Positions 19,366-28,913 of a DNA stretch of 64,000 nucleotides are shown here, piece by piece (within the stretch, counting starts at the first letter, position 1; each line of letters begins with the position of its first letter). The notes under the pieces were generated by a model. That model was not told where the DNA came from. It saw only the letters and a list, made by a program, of their open reading frames with translations, and did no database searches. Both the position numbers and the translations under genes were made by a program. Origin of the DNA: Closterium sp. Naga37s-1 (taxonomy: Eukaryota; Streptophyta; Zygnematophyceae; Desmidiales; Closteriaceae); contig CANJKZ010000768.1 of the NCBI GenBank assembly GCA_947471745.1, forward strand, positions 2,797,001 through 2,861,000. The letters run 5' to 3'.

Positions 19366-22300
19366 CTACAGCAAGTGAGGAAAAGTGGGCACAAACCCTA
19401 GCAAAGTGCAGAAACGCTGATGATCACGAGACTGAAGTGCCTTGGTGAATATTTCAGCAGTGTTGGCCCGAGTGGCCACGTAACGCAGACGAAGCTGACC
19501 ACGCTGCTGCAACTCTCGAGCCAGGAAGTAACGCAGAGCGATGTGCTTCGTTCTGTGCTCCAGTCTGTGCTCCTCACACAAGGCAATGGCTGCCTTGTTG
19601 TCGACGTACAGCACTGGAGGAGAACGAGGCCGCTCTCCCAAGTCGGTCAGCAGGTAGGTGAGCCAGCGTAACTCCTGTGCAGCCATGGATGTGGCGTAGA
19701 TCTCAGCCTCACAACTGGAGCTGAGAACTGAATACGAACGTGTAGAACGCCAAGAAACTGAACAAGAGCCAAGGCTGAAGGTGTAACCCTGTGACGACCG
19801 CTGAGTAGCCTGGTCGTCAACCCAAGAAGCGTCTGAGTGCCCAGTGAGAACAACTGAGCTCCTACCTCCAAGCAGAAGCCCCATGCCTGATGTACTGCAC
19901 AAGTAGCGTAGTACCCTCTTAGCAGCATCCATGTGCACCTTTCGGTGCCGACCAGGAGCCACGTAGCGAGCCAGAAAGCCAAGAGGGTACGCGAGGTCAG
20001 GACGAGTGCAAGTCATCAGGTACATGAGGCAGCCAACTAGCTATGGGTAAGGACCACTCGGCTCTACGGACTCGTCCGAAGGTGGAGCTGAGAGCGAGTG
20101 ACCTGTAGCCAGAGGAGTCAGCTGTGCCGAGGACCAGGTGAAGCCGAAGCGCTGAAGGACCTGCTGCACCATGTGTGACTGAGTTAGTGTGATGGTACGG
20201 CGTGCTCTGTCCCGGGTGATCTGCAAGCCAAGGTAGCTGCGCAGCTCACCCAGGTCTGTGCACGTGTGTCTCTTGTGTAGATCCGACTTCACCAGGGCGA
20301 GAGCCTCAGTGTCAGCAGTGGCAAAGACCAAGTCGTCGACGTACACGAGGATGTAGAACGGCGGCAGCGAAGTGTCGGTGCGCAGAAACAGCGACGGGTC
20401 AGCAGTAGAAGGCGCGAACCCAAGAGCCACAAGTGTAGTCCTCAGTGTGTCGTGCCACTCACGTGGCACCTGGCGGAGACCGTAGACCGGCCGCCGGAGG
20501 CTCCACTGGGTACCAGGAGGAAACGACCCAGTGAAGCCAGGAGGGCGGCGCAGCCAGATCTCCTCGTGCAGGCTGCCCTGCAAGAAAGCTGTGCTGAAGT
20601 CAAGAGAGTGAAGCTCGTAGTCACGCTGAGCGGCAACGTGCAGCAGCACCCGAAGAGTGGTCATCTTCGGGGTGGGGGAGAAGGTCTGGAAGAAGTCTAC
20701 TCCCTCTCGCTGACTGAAGCCTCGAGCAACGTAACGAGCCTTGAAGACAGGCGGAGAACCTGGCGGCCACTTCACCCTGAAAATCCACATGCCACTGACG
20801 ATGTTCGCCCCAGGAGGGGGAACCTCGTCGATGTAAGTGCCAGTGGACTTCCAGGATGCCATCTCTGCGTCCATGGCTGACTGCCACTGAGAGGAGTACT
20901 CACCCGCGATCGCCTCAGCGTAAGAGCGCGGGGTCGGGATGTCTGGTGCATCCAGGTCTCCCTCAGGTGTAATCAGCATGGACACGAGATGAGTTACAAC
21001 AGCGGCAAAGCACTCAAAGTCCTCCTGCCTGTCCTCAAGGACGTCCGTGCCAAGAGCATACTCACCCCCGACGGACGGAGGACAGACAGACTCAGACTCA
21101 GCAACAAGACTCGCAGCGTAGTCTAGACGACAGTGAGCAGCAATGTCGACAAGCTCAGCAACTAAGGCAGACGCAGCAGCTGACTCAAAGGAAGGGTCAG
21201 TGACAGCAGTGGCCAGGAGATGCGTGACAGTAGGACTAGCAGCACGAAGAGAGTCAGACTACGGGTCAGCAAGGGCAGGAAGGGAGGACGCAGGAGAAGG
21301 CAGAGGGACACGCTGTGGAGCAGTGGAAGGACGAAGCGTCATCTGGTGAGTGCCTGGGACAGCAGGAGGACGCTGACGCGGGACACGACGACCAGTGCGA
21401 GCAGCACGAACAGGTGACGCAGAACGAGACTCAGGCGACACAGGACGAGACTCAGGCTCACGACGCTCCGTAAGACCTCCTGTCGGACCAGTGTAGGGAG
21501 AAGGACCAGGGAGTGGCGAGGCAGGCTGTAACTGTGACTGCGACTGGACAGGCGGAGGACACTCTAAGGAGGGAGCAGGACAAGGAGGAGGCGGCTGACC
21601 AAGAACCTGCTGAAGGAGCGGAACGAAGTACGGCCGCGACCGTGACGCGCCCCCAGAACCAGCAGAGACAGCACCAGAACCCCCAGCAGCAGCTCCAACT
21701 CCTGTAGCACCACCAGCAGCTCCAGTAGTGCCAACTCCAGTACCCCCAGTAGCACCAGGTCCAGCCGCACCGTCGGCTCCAGCACCTGCAGGAGGACGAG
21801 CGTCCGCAGCTCCAGCTCCAACCCTTGCAGCACCAACCTCAGGGTCAGCAGCTACACCAACTCCTGTAGGCCCAGCGTCCTCAGCAGCACCAGCTCCAGC
21901 TCCAGCAGAACCCCCAGTCCCAGCAGCTCCAGTACCGCCTGTACGAGCACCTCCAGGACCAGAGGCTCCAGCACCTCCAGCAGCACCAGGGCCTCCAGCG
22001 GGCGGCACCCCAGCGCTAGGAGCGCCGCTCCGGAGGCTGCAGCGCCGAGCGTACCACTCACGTAGCCGCTGTGGGGAGGGAGGCTCTGGCCGCGACACAG
22101 CACCCGCAGCACCACCAGCTCCAACTCCGGCAGAACCCCCAGCTCCAGCAGTCCCACGCCGGAGGCTGCAACGCTGAGAGTACCACTCACGCAGCTGCTG
22201 TGAAGAGGGAGCGCCACCAGGCGCAGCACGGTCAGGCTCAGCTCCCCCAGGCTCAGCACCCCCAGTCTCAGCACCCCCAGGCTTAGCACCCCCAGTCTCA

Positions 22301-25300
22301 GCACCCCCAGGCTCAGCACCTCCAGTCGCAGCACCCCCAGGCTCAGCACCCCCAGTCTCAGCACCCCCAGACTCAGTACCCCTCGCAGGACCAGAGTCGA
22401 CAGCTACCTCGACAGGCTCGACCGGGTCTACCTGGGAAACACCTGAGGGAGCAGGACCCTGGGGAGGGAGGGGGTCTACCGAAGGGACACCTGGGGTGAG
22501 GAAGAGCGGCGGGGGGGGAAGCGGCGCAGTGCGGTAGGGGAACAGACGGTAAAAGGGCACCGACTCGTCAAAAGTGACGTCCTGAGAGGGGAAGACACGG
22601 CGCGAGGTGGGGTGGTAAAACTGCCAGCCAGGCGCGTCAGGGACAAAGCCAAGGAAGACACAGGGAACGGCACGGGAGGAGAGCTTGTCCGCAGACGTAT
22701 CGCGGACAAAGGCTCGACATCCCCAGACCCAGAACACCGACGCATCGCCAACCTCCCCCGTCCAACGCAGTGTGGGCGAGGTCTCCGGAGCAGAGACACG
22801 GGGCTAGAGGTTGAGCTGATGCGCAGCGTACTGGACTGCAAACAGCCACAGGAAATGGGGGGCAGCCGCATGGATCATGGAGGTACGAGCGACCTCCATG
22901 ACTAAGCCAATGCGGCGCTCAGCAACCCCATTCTGCTGTGGAGAGGCCGGAAGTGTGAACGTCTGGCGGATGCCGTGCTCCGCACAGTAGGCTGCCAAGT
23001 GGTCGGAGGAAAACTCACCACCCCTGTCAGAGTGCAGACGCAGGACGGAAAAGTCCGATTGGAACCGCTCGCGGAGAGCAGCGCGGATCCAAGGGATCAA
23101 AACATCAGGGACCTCACCCTTGGAGCGCAAGGGGAAGACCGTGGTGTAGCGCGAGTAGTCGTTGACAACCAGCAGGAAGTACCGCTCGTGGCCCTGTCCA
23201 CGGACGCGGGCTGGGCCCCACACGTCCAGGTGGAGAGTCTGCAAGGGAGCCTCTGTCGGGGGAAACGAGGAGGAGTGAGGAGTGGCGCGCTGCCGCCCCT
23301 CGACACAGGGAAGACAGGGAGGAGAAGGCGAGGGTGGGAGGGGAGGGAGAACCCTGGGAAGACCAGAGACAAGGTACCGGGAGTGCATGCCACGAAGGCG
23401 CTGCACTGACGGGTGACCAAGACGGTGGTGCCAGGGTACTGTCTGGTGCGACAGGGAGCGACACGAGCAGGGGGCCGACAGCTGACCTGACGCAGACGCA
23501 GACGCAGCTACCTGAGGGGACTCAGTGGTCAGTGTGTACAGGTCCGACCCCGGCTGCCGAGTGAAGGTAGCTAGGTGGCGACCCATCCGAGCACACGTAC
23601 AGTGGGTCACACGCTCATAGGCAGGGGTGAACTGGTGAACACCCCCGTCCTGGAGAGCAGAGCCCGCCACCAAGTTCGTAGAGAACGAGGGGAGGTAAAG
23701 ACCCGACAGGGTGCCGGACGGGACCGCAGGACAAGGGAGGACAGTGGAGGAGGTCGCAAGGACCGGGCCCCCAGAGGGGTCAGCGAGGGAGACAGCAACA
23801 GGCCGAGCTAGCTGCTCAAGGACAGTGCGGTCACGAAAGAAGCAGTGGGAAGCACCCGAGTCCAGTGTGAAGGTGTGCAGTGCCTCAGTAGACGCAGTAC
23901 CAGCAAGCGCAGACGCACGAGCACCTGGAGCAGCAGACTCACTAGCACCTAGGGCAGCAGCCTCACCAGGACCTAGGGCAGCAGACGCACTAGCACCTAG
24001 AGTAGCAGCCTCACTGGTCCCAATACCCGGGTCGGGCGGTACACTCAGGTAACAGTCACCCTCAACACTAATAGTCAATGCATACATGGCACCAAGGATA
24101 GCATCATAATCAAGAGCAAAGATATCAATGTTCTTTTTAAGCAGATCAGCCCAGCGGGGCAGCTCAGAGGCGTCAGGAAACTGCTCGCGCCAGGCGTCGT
24201 CGAGACGAAAGAAGCAGCGCTGCGCCGTGTGGAACCTCCCACAGGTCTGGCCAGTGCGGTCACCTGTGCGGATGACGTACGGGCAGGTACCTCCACCCCC
24301 AGACCCCCCACGCTGAGAGTACCACTCACGGAGCTGCTGGGGCGACGGAGTCTCTTTGGGACGCTGCTGCTGTTGCCTCTGGCCACCGCCGAACCCCCCA
24401 CGCTGCACCGCTCCACCGCGCCCGCCACCAGCTCCACTGCCTCCACCACTGCCACCACCACCCCCACCACCCCCACCACCGCCGCCGCCACCACCCCCTG
24501 CTCCGCCACTGACCCCCCCACCACCAGCACCACTCCCACCACCGCCACCACCCCCGCCCCCTCCACCCCCTCCACCACCGCCGCCCCCGCAGCCACCTCC
24601 GCCACCCCTGCCCCCCTTGCCCCTGCCGCCCTTGCGCCTCCCACTAGGAGCAGACGCAGTCCCGACCCCCTCAGCACCAAGGTAGTCGACAGCAGCAGCA
24701 GATGCAATGGAGGGGAGGAGGGGGACGGGGGAGCACCCCTCAAAGAAGGGAGCGCGAGGGTCGCCACGAGAGGCACCTACAGCTACAATGCTCTTCTCAG
24801 CTGCTAGGAGTTCCTTCTCGAGCAGGTCGACAGTGAGGTCGGTGGGGGAGAGGGCTAGAAAGTGGTCCCTGACAGTGCGAAGAGAGTCAGGGAGGCGGGT
24901 GACTAGGTGGTAGAGTGTGAGGTACATCGGGGGAGGGTTCTTGGCTAGGAAATCGGGGGGAAGCGCGGCACGGTAGCGGAGATCACTAGTACGGAGGTGC
25001 GTGATGAGGTCAGCTACAGTGGCAAAGGCAGACAGATCGGGGAAGAGATAGGGCAGCGAGAGACGGCCTATCGCAGCAGTAGCAGGGGAGGAGTAGCGTG
25101 CAACTACAGCATCGTACAGCTCTTTAGCGGTCTTATGCTGGCCAAAATGCTCGCGCTCATCTAACGGCAGGTGGCTGCGAACGGCTAGGCGAGCATGAGC
25201 GTCACGGGTCTGCCACTGTGAGCGAGCAGTACTGTCAGCAGTAGCAGCAGGTGCGGGAGCGGTGCCGGACGTGTGGTCAAACAGGGAAACATCGTCCTTG

Positions 25301-25398
25301 GTAGTGATCTGGAGGAACAGGTGCAGGTCATCGAGCCAAACGTCAAACTTAATTGGACGGCCCTCAGCGTCAAAAGTGAGAACGGTAGGACTGGCCAT
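19366..25398 (-). pseudogene. Inner copia Gag-Pol, one frame with three TAG codons
   Basis: A single frame of 2010 codons starts at MASPTVLTFDAEGRP and stops at TAG 19366-19368. Domains in order: Gag capsid (1-about 230), long Gly-rich run, zinc-binding C-X13-C-X3-H-X4-C (CPYVIRTGDRTGQTCGRFH), protease FTLDSGASH, pre-integrase VPWHHRLGHPS, integrase, an Ala/Gly/Glu linker with two LREWY motifs, RT with YVDDLVFA, RNase H. In-frame TAG codons sit at 22804-22806 (codon 865, Trp in the outer copy), 21259-21261 (codon 1380, Glu in the outer copy) and 20041-20043 (codon 1786, Glu in copia I). There is no frameshift over 6 kb. It is scored as a pseudogene because standard decoding would give only Gag-protease-integrase. 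Confidence 0.9.
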
Positions 25399-26064
25399 GG
25401 TGGCAGCAGTAGCAGTAGCAGCAGTAGCAGTAGCAGTAGTAGCAGTAACAACAGTAGTAGTAGCAGTTGTAGCAGTAAGAACAGCTGTAACAGCAGGAAC
25501 AGGAGCAGCAGTTGCTGCAGGTGGGGCGGCGCGGCTCGGGCAGGGCGGCGCGGCTCGGGGCGGCGCGACTCGGGCAGGACGGCGCGGCGCGGCTCGGGCA
25601 GGTAGGGCGGCGCAACGGCGGGCCTATGCACGGTGCGCAGCGGCGCCTACGGTGCGGCTGCGCGCGGGCCGTGGCTGCGTTCGTGCAGCGGCTAAGCGCG
25701 AGCTGCAGCAGCCGACGCGCGATCGCCGCTGCGCACGGACTGCGACCTGCGGGCGGGCGGCGGCGGGTCGAGCGTCGGCCTAGGGGCGAGCGGGGCCTAC
25801 GGGCGACGGCCTACTGGCGCGCGCGAGAAAAATCGGGCCGCGCTCTGGCGGCTAGTGGGCTGCTCGCGCTAAGAACGTGGGGCCGCGCTCGGGCTGCTAG
25901 CGGGCTGCAAACGGGCAGCATGAGAGAGAGGGCGCTCGAGGGCGCACTAGGAGAGAGGCGCACGAGGGCGCTACGACGTTGGGGGGCGCACGAGGGCGCC
26001 TCTAGCGGAACGGTGGGCCCTTAGGTAAGTGGTCCTAGGTTACTAACCTAGGCTCGTAATACCA
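25399..26064 (-). other. Leader and primer-binding site of inner copia
   Basis: The leader is GC-rich, with GTAGCA-type trinucleotide repeats (about 25400-25470) and GGCGCGGCTCGGGCAG-type repeats (about 25530-25610). Directly next to the 5' LTR the minus strand reads TGGTATTACGAGCC (26051-26064), related to the initiator-Met primer site TGGTATCAGAGC. Confidence 0.7.
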
Positions 26065-26193
26065 TGTCAAAATGAGAGAAGTGATTGTACTAGGAAAGTA
26101 TTGGGTACAAGTAGGAAACCCTAAACTTACTGTACCCCATAGTAAATACCCCACTACAGCCGAAACAAACTGTAGCAGATATAACATTTGACA
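26065..26193 (-). repeat. 5' LTR of inner copia
   Basis: Starts TGTCAAAATG and ends ATTTGACA, 129 bp, so it keeps the TGTCA/TGACA ends. It differs from the left LTR at base 4 and at CCGAAA versus CCTAAA. Confidence 0.95.
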
Positions 26194-26524
26194 TGGCGCA
26201 GGGCAGGGTGCTGGCGCAGGGCAGGGCGATGGCGCAGGGCAGGGCGCTGGCGCAGGGCAGGGCGCTGGCGCAGGGCAGAGCGCTGGTGCAGGGCAGGGCG
26301 CTGGCGCAGGGCAGGGCGCCGGCGCAGGGCAGGGCGCTGGCGCAGGGTGATGCCAGGCAGGGCAGGGCAGGGCGTGCGCTAGGCAGCGCGACACGGGGCA
26401 AGGCAGGGCGTGCGCGGGGCAGCGCGACGCAGGGTAGTGGGGTAACGCAGTAACCGTAGTCGGAAGCTAAGTATGGTGGGCCCGAAAAAAAAAACGGTCC
26501 TACGGACCTACTGCTCTGAAACCA
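26194..26524 (-). other. Outer copia leader, right part, and primer-binding site
   Basis: It continues the 18-bp leader array interrupted at 19009 (to about 26350), followed by related GGCAGGGCGTGCG repeats. The minus strand next to the 5' LTR reads TGGTTTCAGAGC (26513-26524), one base from the initiator-Met primer site. Confidence 0.8.
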
Positions 26525-26658
26525 TGTCAAGATAGCAAGCAGGGAATGGTTGCATTGAATGAAATGTGGGTACAAGTACTAACCCTAACTTCGGGTTGTA
26601 CCCCATATGGGCTACCCCATTATAGCCTACACAGAACTAACACATATATAGTTTGACA
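26525..26658 (-). repeat. 5' LTR of outer copia
   Basis: 134 bp, TGTCA...TGACA ends, followed by the target duplication CTTGG at 26659-26663. Confidence 0.95.
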
Positions 26659-26663
26659 CTTGG

Positions 26664-28450
26664 TACACCAGGCAGGAACGCGAGAAAACCCCCCGCGAGT
26701 GAAAAAACGCGGGGTAAACTTGTCTTGTAGTCACCACCAGGCAATGCTGACATCGCGGGAATCTGAGATTCCCTCCCTGTACTTCCGGGCAACTAACTAC
26801 ACTTGGAACGTGTAGAAATCGCATTCAGTGTCAGTTTCGGTACAACGTAGTGGAATCAGTGTCCTAAAACAAAAAAGCCTGAAAGTTCAGAGTCATCTGG
26901 CAGGAAAAGGCTGAAAAATCAGTCCCACAAAAAGCTGAACACTGGAATATCAGGGTAGGTACAAAAATAAATCCATGAAAATCAGGAATTTCAGGAAAAA
27001 AATCTTGATATCGTTGGGCCTGCTGCATACGCATATGCTCTGGCGAAACCCGAATCTCTGCCAATGATAATTTTGTGACACGCAGTTGCCCACGGCGTTT
27101 GCGGTTTGCAGACCCGCCATGCCAATTGCTAAGGCAAGGCTGTTCGCCAAACTCTCAACGTATAGAACAAACCGAAGTCACATCGCAAAGTGGAGTACTA
27201 CAAAAGCTGCCACCCTTGACGGTCCCGAAAAACGGTATACGTTACTTTGGTGTTATTTATATAGGCTCATTTTTTCCCATGGCGAGCGTTGACGATCGCT
27301 CACGAAACCCAGTGCTCGTTTAACACCTAAAACATAGAGTATGTAGAACTCAGCATCACGTGTATACACCTTTTATAGAGTTCCCAGGAAAATGTTGAAT
27401 GCAGTCAATATTAGACGCGTTGACATTGCTACCATCGTCCCAGGGCTCGCCTCGCCAGTGCCAAACAGGTGTTTTTTTACCTTGACGGGGTTGTTTGCGG
27501 ATCCACCTAACCACCGCTATTTTCTTTCCGTCTATTTTCAACCCCACTTGCGAAAGTGGGTATGCACCCTTTCTTGAATATTTGACCGAGGGTTGTGTGG
27601 GCGTCAGAAATTTCACGCTGATTTCACAGTGAGCTGGTTCCAGACCCCCAAAAAGAGTAGAAGTGGCACAAGGGAATTCGCGACAGCAAAAGTGCCCATT
27701 CTCAGATTTGCTTTCATGCGTTTCTTAACATTAAAAATCGGGGTGCTTCGTAGCCCAAGTTCCCCAAGTGCCCAACTGAAATAGTCGAATGTGTGCAGGG
27801 TATCTTCGAAACGCGGGAACAGTGCAATGGTTCGGAGTTGAAAATAGCGGTGGTTAGGTGTCATCCACTCCCGAGTTTAGGGTTCATATCATCGCGTTGA
27901 CATTGCCACCATCACCAATGGGCTCGCCAGTGCACGCCCTGACGCGTGGCACGTGCCAAGGCGGAGAGAGGCACCGCTCCGTGCTGGCACTCCCCTGGGG
28001 GTTGCCGCCGAGACGATGCAGCGCACCAGGTTCCCGAGTCCATGGAAAGTTTGGAACCCGGTGCACCGCCTCATGCCGTGCCGTGCCGTGCCGGGTCGGC
28101 GTTCTGCAACACGTCATCATCGTGTTGTGGGAAGCTCGGCTGAGGAGAGCTGCCAACGACTCGTCTGGTGCTGCAGCTAAGGCCTTCCGTCCCCACTCAC
28201 ACACCTGCACCGCACACACCCGATTCCCACAAGCACCGCCGGAATTTATTCGCGAATGCGAGGGTGGGGTTTCATTGGTCGCGACAGTGTTTGCGACTGC
28301 ACGAAGAAAGTAAACAGCGCGGTTTGGTTTTGCAACTGACCCCTCCCCGTGCTGCGGGAATGGGGCCCTTGGAAATGCATGCGCGCCCATAGATTCTCCT
28401 GTATGGACCTGAAGAGTTGGCTTCAGGAGCGGGTGATGGGAGATTAGGAG
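26664..28450. other. Intergenic, mostly unrecognised
   Basis: The flank shares short A-rich phrases (CTGAAAAATCAG, GTGTC) with the DNA left of the outer copia at 13.5-13.6 kb, as expected if both are one old repeat that was split by the insertion. ACATTGCTACCATCG (27421) and ACATTGCCACCATCA (27899) are related direct copies. No gene is evident. Confidence 0.45.
27505..27859. repeat. Possible small inverted-repeat element
   Basis: ACCTAACCACCGCTATTTTC at 27505-27524 is repeated exactly, inverted, at 27840-27859, enclosing about 315 bp without a transposase. It could be a MITE or a local inverted duplication. I see no clear target duplication, so the class is undecided. Confidence 0.35.
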
Positions 28451-28645
28451 GCAGAGTCAGATCGGGACTAGTTGCTGGGAGCGCCTGGCAAGTCGAACTG
28501 GCGCATTTGACGCGGCGTGGTTCGTTACGTAGTTCGACTACTGTATCGCGCTCCCAGCAGCATCTCTCTTGATTCAAGGCCAGCCTGGTTGACGGACGTT
28601 CTGAGAAAGCAGGACTTTCCCAACGTTTACGGACTCTCGGTATAA

Positions 28646-28667
28646 CAGAGAGAGAGAGAGAGAGAGA
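28646..28667. repeat. (AG)n microsatellite
   Basis: Eleven AG units upstream of the ICME-like copy B start. Confidence 0.9.
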
Positions 28668-28913
28668 AGAACCAGGTGTGCTTCTACTGGATTAAGCTTG
28701 AGTGTCTTACTCACGGACTCGCGGCAAAAATCTAGTCTGACTCGACCGCCGCAGTCTCTCCTCCGAGGAGAGTCTCCTCTCGCGTAGTCTCCGCTCCCAA
28801 CCGCTTTCCTTCCCTTTCACGCCGGTCTCCACCGCTCGCCACACTGCTCTTTTGCTCCTTTGTGTGGACTCCCGGTTCTAGAATCGACTCAAAGATCCAG
28901 CGATTCTCGCAGA

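Larger units (their letters stand above)
19010..26193 (-). mobile_element. Inner Ty1/copia element, nested
   Basis: Complete 7184-bp element with 129-bp LTRs (19010-19138 and 26065-26193) that differ at two positions, flanked by the 5-bp target duplication TGGCG (19005-19009 and 26194-26198). It encodes gag, protease, integrase, RT and RNase H in one reading frame interrupted only by three TAG codons. It lies in the leader of the outer element in the same orientation, so it is the younger insertion of the two. Confidence 0.96.
13667..26658 (-). mobile_element. Outer Ty1/copia element, split by a nested copia
   Basis: It is bounded by 134-bp LTRs (13667-13800 and 26525-26658) that differ at one base, and flanked by the 5-bp target duplication CTTGG (13662-13666 and 26659-26663). 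The minus-strand order is 5' LTR, primer-binding site, GC-rich leader, gag remnant, protease, integrase, linker, RNase H, PPT hairpin, 3' LTR. The inner element 19010-26193 interrupts the leader. Without that insert the element is about 5.8 kb. The capsid part of gag and the whole RT core are missing, so it depended on other elements for its last move. The near-identical LTRs mean a recent insertion. Confidence 0.95.

Noticed and set aside
21728-22177. Plus-strand Pro/Ala-rich ORF
   Set aside because: Antisense of the repetitive integrase-RT linker of the inner copia element.
24229-24807. Plus-strand Pro/Thr-rich ORFs at 24.2-24.8 kb
   Set aside because: Antisense of the Gly-rich segment of the inner copia Gag.
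25399-26064. GC-rich leader ORFs upstream of the inner copia Gag
   Set aside because: Composition-driven and outside the polyprotein frame; the region is better explained as leader with a primer-binding site.
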